This document shows positions 30,330 to 43,308 of a stretch of DNA of 64,000 nucleotides, piece by piece. Source of the stretch: Eriocheir sinensis. Taxonomy: Eukaryota; Arthropoda; Malacostraca; Decapoda; Varunidae. The DNA is taken from NCBI RefSeq assembly GCF_024679095.1, contig NW_026111669.1:348504-412503 (forward strand). The letters are read 5' to 3'. Every line of letters starts with the position of its first letter. The first letter of the stretch is position 1. Below the pieces are notes generated by a model. It worked only from the letters and a program-made list of their open reading frames with translations. It made no database searches and was not told the origin of the DNA. The translations under genes and the position numbers were made by a program.

Positions 30330-32930
30330 TTTTTTTTCTCTGTGCAAAGTTTTTACTTATTACAAGAAATTCTTAATTTAGTATATTTTTAAATTTAATT
30401 ATTTTAATTAATTATAACTTTACTTTAGCATTATTACTTAGTATGCATATTATATTTAACTTTAATAGTTTAAAGTATAGTAGGGGACAGGGTCCAAAAA
30501 CGTCGCCTACTTCTTCAGGGGCCTTCGCTGAACAGCGCCGAAACTTCAAACCAATGGACGCCAGAATATTTTGTTTCTTACAACAAGCCCTAGGGACTGG
30601 TAGCCCTTAGCCGGGGTGGTGGACCACCCCCCACTTGTGTTCGAAACTCTCTGTATATGTTCAGCCCTCCCTCAAGGACTCAGGGCTACTAAGATTTTAA
30701 GGTCCGATTTTCGGGCCAGGCGCCTCCCAGGTGTTGACGGAGCCCGGAGCCGTCAACTGCCTCGTAGAGCTGCCTGGACCACCGGCTACTCTCAGCTGTC
30801 TTCCTCGAGCGTGGTGGACTGCTCGGAGGAGTTTTCCCCCCGTAGGAGTTGACACCCAGTTACTTGTAAAATTCCCCGGGTGCCAGTGCTTGGATAGGCC
30901 TCCCCAAGATGGTAAAGGGGGTTGTGTCTTGGGCCCATGTCTTCTTTTTCTTATTGGCTGCAATGCCTAGCGTGGCGCACTTGCCAAAGCCCACCTCGAG
31001 GCCTAAGTGCAGCGGCTTCAGCGAGCTTACTCAATGAAGCCTGCAGGCCCGAGCAGGTTGAGGACAGTAGCGCCACGTCATCGGCGAGCGAGGTAACCGC
31101 TCTTATTGTTACCCGCCTGTACCCCGATGTTGTTGGGGAGTGCAGCCAGGGCCCAGTCCAGGCAGATATTAAATAGGTAGGGGGAGAGGGGGTCCCCCTG
31201 CAGGACGCCCCTAGTGATGTTAGTGGGGTCGCCTACGTCAATTTGGGTGGCAGCGTTTTTGTGCATCTGGCAGACATACTCAGTGAGTCTAGATGGAAAA
31301 CCCCACCTCCTGCACGCTCCCAGCAGGGATGGGTGACTCACTGGGTCAAACGCCTTTTAAAATCCACCCACGCAACATATAGGTTAGAGGGGCCCGCTGC
31401 GCCGACTTAATCATCGACCGTAAGACAACGATGTTTGCGGCGCAGCCCTCCCTCTTAAAGCCCTTCTGCTGCGCGGGCAGAGGCGTATCCGGTCCAGCCG
31501 TCTCGCTAAGATCCGGTTTATGAGCCTTGTGATCAGGGGAGTGATTGTAATGGGCCGGAGATCCCGGGTTCCGATGTAGATGGTACTTTGGGCAGAAGGA
31601 TGGTTCTGACCTTGACCCAGTCGGAGGACAGAGCCCCGAGCCAGATGCACTCGTTGACCACCCAGGTAAGCCTGGCAGACCCGAGCCCTGCCAGGTCGCT
31701 AATGAGACGACCGTCAGGGCCCGGCGCCGTTTGGGGTGGCCTTCAGTGCCGCCTCGACCTCCTCCTCCGAGACGGTGCCCATCACTGATGGGCTGACCCG
31801 TCTAACGAGATCCGGGGTCCGGCGGTCCTCTGGACTCGGCTGACTAAACAGCCCCTTCCAGAAGGTTAAAGAGCCCTCCGGAGGGGCCGGGGTGATGAGA
31901 AGATCATCCCCACTCAATACCTTTTCAGCACCGGCCTCTGTCCCTTCGATACTGGGTTTGGAAGGCTGCAAATTTTCTCCTTCGCAACCTCGATGGAGTG
32001 AGGTTTGTGTGATGCCCCGATCTTGGTGGGGCAAGACGTGGGGGCAGGGAGGAATCGAGGCATCGAGTTGTGCCTGGATGTCTGCCAGATTTCTAGGTTT
32101 GGGAATGGAGAGGTTTTCTGAGGCCGCCTCAACGGACTCTTCAGGGCTCTGGCTAGCTCCCCGTCATTCTCCGTCGGTGCAGCCTCTTCCCCTCTCCACT
32201 GCGGCTGAGCGCAAGTTCTAAAGCTGCCGGGGCCTCTACTGGCTGCGCGACCAGTTCAGCCGCAGGTCGCTCCTCAGCTCTTACACCCCTCTCCGTGCCC
32301 TCACGGGACCCACCAACAGCGGCCCCTAGGTCTACGAGGCCGCCGCGAACTCCTGCGTAGTGATCTCAGATAGTCCTGGTACTGCCGGTTCTTACGATGG
32401 GATGTAACCGAGTCAAGAGTACGTGGTGGGGGAGAACTTGTGCGCAATGGTCGCATGGTTCTCCGCAACCGAGAGCTCAGGTGGTCCCTTTCAGCAGCAG
32501 CCATCAGGCTATCCTCTTCGGGTCCCATCTGGCCCCTCGGTCGGTTCATAATTGTCTCCTGCATAAAGCGCGACATGAAAGTCTCTGGGTGTGCTTCTCG
32601 TTGGTGAACCCTTGCGCCCTGCAAAGAAGGCGTAGGTCGAGCCACACACACCTGACAGGTAGGGAGCGGTTCCTTGGCCCTGACCGGCGATAGCTTCCGG
32701 CCATCCTGGGATGTGGAGAAGGAAGGCCAGAGAGGAAAAAGAAAGCTATCGCCAGAGATGAGCGCCTTGCCGCGCAGGGATTAAGAAGCGCGGCAGTAAA
32801 CCCCAACTCCTGCGTGTCTTAGCGCGGGACCTACGTGGAGGCCACTCACCAAAAGTAATGTTCTATGTTTCTGGTCTACCCCAGGCCTCCTGGGTTCGAC
32901 CTTCAGGCTACTCTTTGGCTAACGCTTTAG
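30329..32930 (-). mobile_element. R2 retrotransposon copy B, with 28S on both sides
   Basis: The 3' end is a 9-base poly(A) (T 30329-30337) joined to 28S GCC; the TA of the usual TAGCC is missing. The 5' end is near 32930, next to upstream 28S sequence (ATGACTC at 32931-32937). Length about 2.6 kb. Relative to copy A it lacks roughly 400 bases (A positions ~16925-17310), which removes the thumb region. Confidence 0.85.
30697..32750 (-). pseudogene. R2 ORF of copy B, including N-terminal zinc finger
   Basis: The N-terminal C2H2 finger is seen at about 32590-32670 (TCQVCVARPTPSLQGARVHQ then REAHPE: C-x2-C-x12-H-x4-H), as expected for R2 target binding. A linker region follows (31714-32034), then RT segments DLRPITITPLITRLINRILA (31411-31650) and GVLQGDPLSPYLFN (31078-31341). 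The FADD region is damaged (GYLARR) and the C-terminus is deleted. Numerous frameshifts make it inactive. Together with copy A it defines the whole R2 protein of this genome. Confidence 0.8.
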
Positions 32931-33205
32931 GAGTCATAGTTACTCCCGCCGTTTTACCCGCGCTTGGTTGAATCTCTTCACTTTGATATTGAGAGCACTG
33001 GGCGAAATCACATTGCGTCAACATCTATCTGACCATCACTGATACTTTGTTTAATTAATTGATCAAGGTTCCCTGAATTCAAGTACCAGTTCTGAGAGTT
33101 GATCGCTGGGCGCCAGCCAGTGGGTTGGAGCGAGGACGACTGCCTGCTTCTAACGGCCGAAAGCCGAAATAGAAGACGGGCCCACGCCAGCGACGTGTGG
33201 TTGGT
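32931..33205 (-). rRNA. 28S rRNA fragment upstream of the R2 site, pseudogene
   Basis: On - it reads GTTGACGCAATGTGATTTCG, CCAGTGCTCT, AACCAAGCGCGGGTAAAACG, GCGGGAGTAACTATGACTC, the 28S run-up to the R2 target; further upstream (33060-33205) it is more diverged (tttgtttaatta, accagttctgag). Confidence 0.8.
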
Positions 33206-33960
33206 GATAAGAGCCACTCTCCTCTGTGTGCACATAACGTTGACTTGTATGTTTTAGTTATCTTGACTGCCATCGTAGAGGGTTCTGGGTGGCTGACTGA
33301 ATGGTGGAGTCGCCTTCTTCCCGGGTGGTGTGACGAGGGCCTCCATACATATTTTCCTAAGCTTTCAGTCTCTTCATACCTCCTTTTTCCATCGATGGAC
33401 TGTTCTTTTACTGATCTTCATCATCCGGCTATTTTCTTTGTTAACATATCAGCGTGGCCCAAATCATCGACAGTTGTCTCCTTCCTGCCAGGAAGCTTCC
33501 TCGGTACCGTGTGCAAAGAAATGGCGTCGTGTGCATTCAACCGCCAGTCACGGTCAAGCAGGCGTTTGTAAAGGCATCATTATTATATCATTATTTAGGA
33601 TGATTAAAATGACATAAAATAGGTGATTCATTTCAATTATAATGTTCTCATAGTTGGGTATATCTTGAAAATATATATATATGATTTACTTTCCAATCTA
33701 TATAACGAAGACTTCTGTTGTCTAATTTCCAAGTGAACGATATTCTTAGCATCAAAAGAAGTTTCTTTCGTCCGTTACTTGTAGAACGACGTGGTTTCAT
33801 AGTTCTTTTCTATTTAAAAGATTATATAGTTGATTGGTAATATTAATTAGGCATTAACAGTGATAGGATGTGCCTCAACACAAGATTTAAAACAATTTAG
33901 CTTGCGCCATAATCTAGATTCGTGAACGAAATGGGCAATGTAGTTTTATCATGGGACGGA
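33206..33960. other. No gene recognised
   Basis: Unique-looking, AT-rich toward the end. It ends with catgggacggacaagagagag, the motif that also precedes (GA)n in the arrays at 40080 and 43260. Confidence 0.4.
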
Positions 33961-34146
33961 CAAGAGAGAGAGATTTACATAGATTTACATGAAAAATCAG
34001 ACACAGACCCCATGGATCAGACTTGTTTACATTAGATTTACATGAAAATCAGACCACAGACCCCCATGGTCCAGACTTAGTGGTCTGTCCTTAAACTCTA
34101 AGTGATTTTACATTAATCAGAAGACTCCAAACGTTGCATTTCTACT

Positions 34147-36900
34147 CTAGTTGATATTAAGTTGAAGGAAGTGACGGTCGAGCTTATTTTTGAAGGAGTC
34201 AATCGTGTTACACTGGACCACTGACGGTGGAAGATTATTCCATTCTCGCACTACAACGTTGGTGAAGAAAAATTTGGTGCAGTCTGAATTTACTTGTCTA
34301 CATCTGAGTTTTACGCCATTGTTCCTCGTGCGCAAAGTGTCATCGATCATAAACAATGTTGATCTGTCTACATTCGTGAAACCATTAAGTATTTTAAAAC
34401 ATTCGATCAGTTTTCCTCGGAGGCGACGTTTCTCAAGAGAACATGTTAAGGGTGAAAGCCTTTCTTCGTAGGATTTGTTGCGCAAGGAAGGGATCATTTC
34501 GTTGCCCGACGCTGAACACCTTCTAATTTAGCAATATCCTTTTGCATGGTGGGGAGACCAAAACTGTACGCATATTCCAAGTGGGGTCTGACTAAACTGT
34601 TGTGAGGCAGGGAGTATTACATCATTATTCTGGTATAAAAAGTTTCTTTTAATGAAGCCCAACATTCTGTTCGCTTTATTTGCTGCATCGATGCATTGCT
34701 GTGAGAATTTGAGGTTTGACGCGATTTTGACCCCCAAGTCTTTGACGCATTGAACGCTTTTGAGTTTAACGCCGCGCATTTCGTATTCGAACTTCTTATT
34801 CCTCGTTCAACTTGAGGACCTGGCACTTGTCTGCGTTAAAGGGCATCTCCATCTATCCGACCAAGCTGAAATTTTGTGCAAATCCTCTTGGAGGCTTTGC
34901 CTGTCTTCGTCAGTGAACCGAGTTGCCAATCTTTGTGTCGTCTGCAAATTTACTAATGCGGTTATTGGGTCCAACATCCACGTCGTTGATGTAAATAATG
35001 AAACACTGGGCCAAGGACCGAGCCTGAGGACGCCACTAGTGACAGCGCCCACTCTGAGTTAAATCCGTCGATCACTACTCTTTGTTGTCTGTTGCTCAAC
35101 CAATTCGCGATCCATTGGTTTACTTGACCGTCAATACCTATTTGCTTTAATTTGTAAAGTAATTTATGATGCGGGACTTTATCAAACGCTTTCTGGAAAT
35201 CAAGATAGACTACGTCCAGTGATTTGGTTACGTCATAAACAGTGAAGGGGTCGTTATAAAAGGTTAATAGGTTTGATAGGCAGGATCTTTTTGTTTCGGA
35301 AGCCATGTTGTGAGTCCCCAATCAATGAGTGGCTTTCAAGGTAATTCTAATTTGTCTCTAATTATGCCCTCAAGTAACACCTACAACCGAAGTTAGACTA
35401 ATGGGCCTGTAATTACCTGGTACTTTTGTCTCCTTTCTTGAAATCGGTGTCGTTAGCCTTTTTCCAATCTGAAGGGACGATGCCTTGTCGCAAGGACATA
35501 TTGAATACGGTTGTGAGGGAGGAGAGTATTTCGCTCTTTGTTTCTTTCAGCAGAGTTGGATATGCTTTGTCAGGTCCAGGAATTTTATTTGTTTTAAGTG
35601 AATGGAGAGCTTTAAGGACTTCATCGTTTGTTATTTCAAAATTAGGCAATGCATGCTCGAGATTTACAATAGTACTGGTGTTGGTGGTAGCGAGAGGAAG
35701 ACTGTTAGTACTATTAAACACCGAGGAAAAGTAATTGTTTAAGGTTTGCAATGTGTTGGCTGTCAGTCACTAGTGCACCGTCCTTTGTTTGTTAAAGGTC
35801 CAATACCACTTTTGATCGCCTTTTCTGTTGTTTATGTAACTGAAGAAGATTTCGGATTATTTTTACAGTTGGCTGCAATATTTTCTTCATATCTACGCTT
35901 TGCCTGACCTACTAGTCTTTTTACTCGTCGCCTGGCATCATTATAAAGTCTAATGTTTTTCGGGCGTGCTTTGTTCTTTCTTTAACCTGTAAAACAATTT
36001 TCTCTCATTGACTGATTGTTTAATTTCGCTATTAAACCACGGTGGGCTTTTATTGAGTATTAATTCGCTTCTCGCACAAAGGGACGAATGTGTTCTGCTG
36101 AGTGAGTAAGTGATTTTTAAAACAGCCAGGCTTCCTCTACGTTGCTCATCTGATAGTTGTATTTCTGTTAGTTTTGTCGGATTTCTACGAAGTTAGCTCT
36201 TTTGAGAGTGGGCACCTTTGCTTTATTTTCAGTCACTGATGATTGAGCTTTAATGTCGACGCGCACTAATTTATGATCATAAGAACCGAGGGTGTTCTCC
36301 TACCGTGACACTACTGACTAGGTTATCTTGGGTTGTTATAACAAGGTCAGAGTATATTATTTTGTCGAGTTGGCTCAGAAACCATTTGGCTTAGATAATT
36401 TTCTTCTAGAAATTCGATCATTCTATGTGACTCGCCTTCTGCCTGACAGTGTCCTTGATCGATATGGGGAGGTTAAAGTCTCCTAATATCAGTGAGTCGC
36501 TGTTATTAAGTGACTGCCTTAAGACGCTGTACATTTCAGGTCGTCATCGAGTGATTGCCCAGGAGGTCTGTGGGTGACAGATATATTTAGATTGACTTTT
36601 GCAATGTTTACTCGCACACACAAATGTTCAACGTTACTGTTTCCCAGTGTTTTGTCAGTGGGTTGCAAATAGCTTTTGACATAAAGGGCGACGCCACCGC
36701 CTCTACAGTTTACACGATCTTTGTTGAAGGTCTGTAGCCATCTATGTTGTATTCGGAACTTAAATCAATATTTGTGGTGTCGATAAATGTTTCAGTTATA
36801 GCAATTATGTCAAAATTTTCTGTTAAAGCAAGACATCTCAGTTCATCAAATTTGTTTCTTAGGCTACGCGCATTGAAACTAAGGATTTTAAGTTATCTAG
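34147..36900 (-). pseudogene. LINE C ORF2: endonuclease and reverse transcriptase
   Basis: RT pieces in shifted frames: KTNKIPGPDKAYPTLLKE and SLRQGIVPSDWKKAND (35751-35413); VYLDFQKAFDKVPHHKLLYK and WLSNRQQRVVIDGF (35321-34962); SSNLKFSQQC-like and MLGFIKRNF (34826-34528); C-terminus YEERLSPLTCSLEKRRLRG ... FFFTNVVVREWNNLPPSVV (34497-34147). The catalytic FADD region lies near 34960 but its frame is shifted. The endonuclease region (35770-36900) has no long open frame. The protein family nicks DNA and reverse-transcribes element RNA; this copy is dead. Confidence 0.75.
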
Positions 36901-36999
36901 AGGCCTGGTAATAGAGGTGGGTGGTACTTGCGGGATCACGGTTACGGGTTTGTTGCGATGCAGCGTCTATTTACACGGGCAGGGGTGGAGGACGTGGCC

Positions 37000-38001
37000 G
37001 TGACTCGTTTTTGTTCGGATGACACGCACTGCTTCGTTGAGGAGCCTTCCGAGTCTGGCTGCCCCGATGGGAGAAAATTGCAATCCGTCCCTGTGAAAAG
37101 AGCTCATTTGTCATAGAAATTGTCCCATGCGTTTAGGAACTCCGTCAAGCTCCCTACAAAGAGTCTGTAAGCGGTTGTTTAGGCTGAAGGCCTTACTGAA
37201 AAAATCGCTCTCCATGATCCGTGGTAGAATTCCTGAAATCAAAATGTTAGGATTTAGTCTTATACTGCTGGATGAGCCTACGGTACTTCTCCAGAGGTTC
37301 ACTCAGACCAGGTCGTGGTGACGTCGTTCGTACCTGTGTGAATAACAAACAGTGAATCATTAGTAGCCTGGGGAGATCTCCTCAAGAGCAGCAGTTATGT
37401 CGTCGATCCCAGCACCAGGATAGCAATAGTTCCGTCTTCGACGAGGAACTCTGCCGCCAGAACTCAACGACCTGCTGGCGAATCATGGAGTCACCCACCA
37501 GGAAGGTGCTCTCCTGCTCGTCCTCCTCCTCCAGAATGGCAAACCTGTTGAAGCAATGAACAGGATAAATCAACGTCTGGCGGCTGGCTCCTCCATTCGA
37601 CGGTGAAGCCATCATGGTCGGTGCCACTAGCATCCTCCGTTGCGTGGTGTTGTCCGCTGGTGTCGACAGTACCGCTGAGGCAAGGGGCGGTTGGAAGGGT
37701 TTGGCACCACAGCAACGTTAGCCTGGATGAATTCCTGCAAGGAGGCAACAGTGCGAAAGCTCTATTATTTTATTCTGACCTGCTTCCATCTTCTCTTCTT
37801 GCTCCTGCAGTCTTGTCTCGAGATGCTGCCTGGTGAGAAAAGCTCTATTATTTTATTCTGTCCTTCTTCCATCTTCTCTTCCTGCTCCTGCAGTCTTGTC
37901 TCGAGATGCTGCCTGGACAGACACAGTCGACAGACAGCAGAACGCCCTGTAAAAAGTGAGCTGAAGCTACCGGTACAAGTACTGCACTTCTTAGGCGCCA
38001 T
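37000..38001 (-). pseudogene. LINE C ORF1 (zinc motif plus SGNH esterase), decayed
   Basis: ATG at 38001 starts MAPKKCSTCTGSF..., with C-x2-C...C-x2-C (CSTC, CRLC) as in the other ORF1 copies, then a coiled coil (LETRLQEQEEKMEEGQNKII). An 83-bp tandem duplication (units at 37758 and 37841 on +) repeats the coiled-coil segment and shifts the frame. Further on, FLVGDSMIRQQVVEFW (37633-37382) is the esterase Ser block and NILISGILPR (37302-37111) a later block. No intact frame remains. Confidence 0.7.
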
Positions 38002-38039
38002 CTTAGCTGAAATGAAAGATAAAACACAGAGTGAAGGGG

Positions 38040-38800
38040 ATTAGGAAGGGGTGAAGGTGTGTTAGAGGTAGTTTAGTAATGGAGGAAAAGTGAGAGAGAG
38101 GAGGAGTAGGAAGGGATGTGAGGTGTGAGTAAGAGGGGAAAGAGAGGTGTGTGAGATCAAGGAGGTTAGGAAATGGGTGAGGTGGGAGAGAGGAGGGTAG
38201 GAAGGGATGTGAGGTGAGTAAAGAGGGAAAGGGAGGCGGTGAGTGGTGTGAGAGATCAAGGAGGTTAGGAAATAGGTGAGGTGGGAGAGAGGAGGAGTAG
38301 GAAGAGATGTGAGGTGAGTAAAGAGGGGAAAGAGAGGCGGTGAGTGAGGTGTGTGAGATCAAGGAGGGTTAGGAAATGGGTGAGGTGGGAGAGAGGAGGA
38401 TTAGGAAGGGATGTGAGGTGAGTAAAGAGGGGAAGGAGGCGGTGAGTGAGGTGTGTGTGTGAGATCAAGAGGGTTAGGAAATAGGTGAGATGGTGAGAGG
38501 GAGTTTGGGAAAGGAGGTAAGTGGGAGAGGGAGGAGTAGGAAGGGATGTGAGGGTGAGTGAGGTGTGTGAGAACAAGAAAGGTTAAGAAAGAGGCAGAGG
38601 TAAGGTGGGTGAAAGGATGGGTAAATAGGATGTGAGGTAAGGTGAGTGAGGGGAAGGGCTTAGAAATATGTGGAGGTGAGGGAGAGGTAGGAAGGGCTAA
38701 TCCTCTAGGGGATGAGGAGAGCAAAGGGATGTGAGGTGAGCGAGGGTGGGGGGCTTAGGTGAGGTGAGGGAAGGGGTGTAGAGTGTTAATCCTCCTAGGG
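38040..38800 (+). repeat. Purine-rich minisatellite, ~100-bp unit
   Basis: The gtgagatcaaggaggttaggaa motif recurs near 38153, 38252, 38358 and 38461, with gggagagaggaggagtagga between. The strand is almost entirely A/G. The reverse frames are spurious. Confidence 0.85.
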
Positions 38801-38859
38801 ATTTAAAGAGGTGTAATGAGGAGGAGCAGATTGAATCCTCAGGAATTCAAAGGGTGGGT

Positions 38860-39700
38860 GTCGACACACCCAAATCACGCAATGAGACACTCAGGAACAC
38901 AAAGTCACCTCAGGACACACGAAACACTCAGAAACCCAAGCACAAGCACGACTAAACACCCTCAAGTCACTCTTAAAACACCAGAGGTACAACAGCACAC
39001 TCAAAACACTCTGAAACCACACAGAGCACTATAAACATCAAATCACACGTAAAAGCACTGGAAACACAACACACTCGAAACATAGAACACTCAAAACAGC
39101 CAAATCACACGCAAAAACACCGGAAACAAAACAGCACACTCAAAACGCTCTAAAACCCACGCAGTACACTTAGAAGCAGCTAAATCACACGCAAAAACAC
39201 CGGAAACACAACACACTTGAATCACTCTAAACCCACAGAACACCCGGAAACAACCAGATCACACAAAACACCGGAAACACAACACACTTGAATCACTCCA
39301 CTTGAATCACTCTGAAACCCATAGAACACGAAACAACCAGATCACACGCAAAAACACCAAACACAACACACTTGAATCACTCTGAAACCCACATAGAACA
39401 CCCAGAAACAACCAGATCACGCAAAAACACCGGAAACACAACACACTTGAATCACTCTGAAACACACTTGAATCACTCTGAAACCCACGCAGAACACCCG
39501 GAAACAGCGAGATCACACACCAAAACACCGGAAACACAACACACTTGAATCACTCTAAACCCACATAGAACACCCAGAAACAACCAGATCACACGCAAAA
39601 CACCGGAAACACAACACACTTGAATCACTCTGAAACCCATAGAACACCCAGACAGCCAGATCACACAAAACACCGGAAACACAAATCACAGAGGCAACCA
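38860..39700 (+). repeat. A/C-rich minisatellite, ~70-80-bp unit
   Basis: Repeats of caacacacttgaatcactct, gaaacccacatagaacac, and cagatcacacgcaaaacacc occur about ten times with variation. Confidence 0.85.
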
Positions 39701-39859
39701 CAGGCAGAAACCACGAACACACCAAACACGTGTCAAATCACAGGCAACACACAAGGTCCTAAGCGAGAACATACAAACGCCCAAGAGCACGACGAAACAC
39801 AGGGCAAGCGATGTTGTGGGGCGCAGCAGAATGGTCACGACCTTCTCTCAACAGAGGTC

Positions 39860-39866
39860 AGGTGTG

Positions 39867-39929
<63 letters not shown>

Positions 39930-40097
39930 AACCACAGATTCAACCATAAAGCCAGACAGACAGACAGACAGACAGACAGACTGACCGAATATTCATGTTC
40001 CTGTCAGCAAAGTCACGCTACCGTTCTAGGGGTAACGTTTGGGAGGTGGGGGGCAGGTCAGGGGTGGAGACGAAATAACAGTTCCCGCCATGGGACG

Positions 40098-40143
<46 letters not shown>

Positions 40144-40311
40144 ATCCACAGGTTCACCCAGCTAGACACAGACAGACAGACAGACAGACGGACAGACAGA
40201 GTATTCATGTTCTTATCAGCAAAAAAGTCACGCTACCGTTCTAGGGGTAGCGTTTGGGGGTCGGGGGGGGGTCAGGGGTGGAGACGAAGTAACGGTTCCC
40301 GCCATCGGCCG

Positions 40312-40393
<82 letters not shown>
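39860..40393 (+). repeat. Compound array: (GA)n - (CAGA)n - ~130-bp spacer units
   Basis: Two full units: (GA)n, accacagattcaacc, (CAGA)n, attcatgttcctgtcagcaa, ccgttctaggggtaacg, ccgccatgggacggac, then the next (GA)n. The last (GA)n is 40314-40393 and touches LINE E. Confidence 0.9.
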
Positions 40394-40397
<4 letters not shown>

Positions 40398-42856
40398 CAT
40401 AGGTTTATAGAAAATCAGACCACACAGACCCCATGGTCCAGACTTGGTGGTCTGTCCTTAAACCTAAGTGATTTTACATTAATCAGAAGACTCCAAAACG
40501 TTGCATTTCTACTCTAGTTGATATTAAGTTGAAGGAAGTGACGGTCGAGCTTATTTTTGAAGGAGTCAATCGTGTTACACTGGACCACTGACGGTGGAAG
40601 CTATTCCATTCTCGCACTACAACGTTGGTGAAGAAAAATTTGGTGCAGTCTGAATTTACTTGTCTACATCTGAAGTTTACGCCATTGTTCCTCGTGCGCA
40701 AAGTGTCATCGATCATAAACAATGTTGATCTGTCTACATTCGTGAAACCATTAAGTATTTTAAAAAATTCGATCAGTTTTCCTCAGGCGACGTTTCTCAA
40801 GAGAACATGTTAAGGGTGAAAGCCTTTCTTCGTAGGATTTGTTGCGCAAGGAAGGATCATTTTCGTTGCCTGAGGCTGAACACCTTCTAATTTAGCAATA
40901 TCCTTTGCATGGTGGGGAGACCAAAACTGTACCGCATATTCAAGTGGGGTCTGACTAAACTGTTGTAGAGCAGAGTATTACATCTTTATTCTTGAATACA
41001 AAGTTTCTTTTAATGAAGCCCAACATTCTGTTCGCTTTATTTGCTGCATCGATGCATTGCTGTGAGAATTTGAGGTTTGACGCGATTTTGACCCCAAGTC
41101 TTTGACGCATTGAACGCTTTTGAGTTTAACGCCGCGCATTTCGTATTCGAACTTCTTATTCCTCGTTCAACTTGAAGGACCTGGCACTTGTCTACGTTAA
41201 AGGGCATCTCCATCTATCCGACCAAGCTGAAATTTTGTGCAAATCCTCTTGAGGCTTTGCCTGTCTTCGTCAGTGAGAACCGAGTTGCCAATCTTTGTGT
41301 CGTCTGCAAATTTACTAATGCGGTTATTGAGTCCAACATCCACGTCGTTGATGTAAATAATGAAGAGCACTGGGCCAGGACCGAGCCCTGAGGACGCCAC
41401 TAGTGACAGGCGCCCACTCTGAGTTAAATCCGTCAATCACTACTCTTTGTTGTCTGTTGCTCAACCAATTCGCGATCCATTGGTTTACTTGACCGTCAAT
41501 ACCTATTTGCTTTAATTTGTAAAGTAATTTATGATGCGGGACTTTATCAAACGCTTTCTGAAATCAAGATAGACTACGTCCAGTGATTTGGTTACGTCAT
41601 AAACAGTGAAGAGGTCATTATAAAGGTTAATAGGTTTGATAGGCAGGATCTTTGTTTCGAAGCCATGTTGTGAGTCCCCAATCAATGAGTGGCTTTCAAG
41701 GTAATTCACAATTTTGTCTCTAATTATGCCCTCAAGTAGCTTACCTACAACCGAAGTTAGACTAATGGGCCTGTAATTACCTGGTACTTTTTGTCTCCTT
41801 TCTTGAAAATCGGTGTCACGTTAGCCTTTTCCAATCTGAAGGGACGATGCCTTGTCGCAAGGACATATTGAATACGGTTGTGAGGGAGGAGAGTATTTCG
41901 CTCTTTGTTTCTTTCAGCAGAGTTGGATATACTTTGTCAGGTCCAGGACTTTTATTTGTTTTAAGTGAATGGAGAGCTTTAAGGACTTCATCGGTTGTTA
42001 TTTCAAAATTAGGCAATGCATGCTCGAGATTTACAATAGTACTGGTGTTGGTGGTAGCGAGAGGAAGACTGTTAGTATTAAACACCGAGGAAAAGTAATT
42101 GTTTAAGAGGTTTGCAATGTGTTGGCTGTCAGTCACTAGTGCACCGTCGCTGTTTGTTAAAGGTCCAATACCACTTTTGATCGCCTTTCTGTTGTTTATG
42201 TAACTGAAGAAAGATTTCGGATTATTTTACAGTTGGCTGCAATATTTTCTTCGTATCTACGCTTTGCCTGACCTACTAGTCTTTTTACTCGTCGCCTGGC
42301 ATCATTATAAAGTCTAATGTTTTCGGGTGTGCTTTGTTCTTTCTTTAACCTGTAAAACAATTTTCTCTCATTGACTGATTGTTTAATTTCGCTATTAAAC
42401 CACGGTGGGCTTTTTTAGTGTTAATTCGCTTCTCGCACAAGGGGACGAATGTGTTCTGCTGAGTGAGTAAGTGATTTTTAAGGCTTAGCCAGGCTTCCTC
42501 TACGTTGCCGTCATCTGATAGTTATATTTCTGTTAGTTTTTGTCGGATTTCTACGAAGTTAGCTCTTTTGAAATTGGGCACCTTTACTTTATTTTCAGTC
42601 ACTGATGATTGAGCTTTAATGTCGACGCGCACTAATTTATGATCGCAAGAACCGAGGTGTTCTCCTACCGTGACACTACTGATTAGGTTATCTTGGGTCG
42701 TTATAACAAGGTCAGTATATTATTTTGTCGAGTTGGCTCAGAAACCATTTGGCGTAGATAATTTTCTTCTAGAAATTCGATCATTCTATGTGACTCGCCT
42801 TCTGTACCTGACAGTGTCGCCCAGTCGATATGGGGGAGGTTAAAGTCTCCTAATAT

Positions 42857-42860
<4 letters not shown>
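40394..42860 (-). mobile_element. LINE E: CR1/L2-like, 5' truncated, inserted in (GA)n
   Basis: Same family as LINE C (extensively co-linear with 33970-36510), 5' truncated within the endonuclease region at 42860. (GA)n lies on both sides (40314-40393 and 42861-42935), so it appears to have split one microsatellite. RT pieces: KTNKSPGPDKVYPTLLKE (42136-41816), SLDVVYLDFRKRLIK (41709-41512), ISKFADDTKIGNSV with FADD (41436-41197), FFFTNVVVREW (40722-40483). Multiple frameshifts. Confidence 0.85.
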
Positions 42861-42936
<76 letters not shown>

Positions 42937-43268
42937 ATCCACAGAGTCAGCCAGCCAGCTAGACAGACAGACAGACTGACAGAATATTCATGTTCCTGTC
43001 AGCAAAACAGTCACGCTCCCGTTCTAGGGGTAACGTTTGGGAGGTGGGGGGTCAGGGGTGGGGACAGTAACGGTTCCCGCCATGGAACGGACAGAGAAGA
43101 GAGAAAATCCACAGATTCAGCCAGCCAGCTAGACAGACAGACAGACAGACAGAATATTCATTTCCCTGTCGGCAAAAAAGTCACGCTACCGTTCTATTCT
43201 AGGGGTAACGTTTGGGGGGTGGGGGGGGTCAGGGGTGGAGACGTAGTAACGGTTCACGCCATGGGACG

Positions 43269-43308
<40 letters not shown>

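Larger units (their letters stand above)
33970..38030 (-). mobile_element. LINE C: CR1/L2-like retrotransposon, near full length, decayed
   Basis: Includes ORF1 (38001-37000), ORF2 (about 36900-34147) and a 3' UTR ending at tttacat beside (GA)4. Much of 34000-36900 is matched by LINE E (40394-42860), usually with small indels in one or the other. Confidence 0.8.

Noticed and set aside
38003..38724. Ser/Pro/His-rich - strand frames
   Set aside because: They are generated by the purine-rich 100-bp minisatellite.
39620..40410. Arg-Glu repeat proteins
   Set aside because: They are (GA)n translations inside the compound array; the same applies to 42859-43494.
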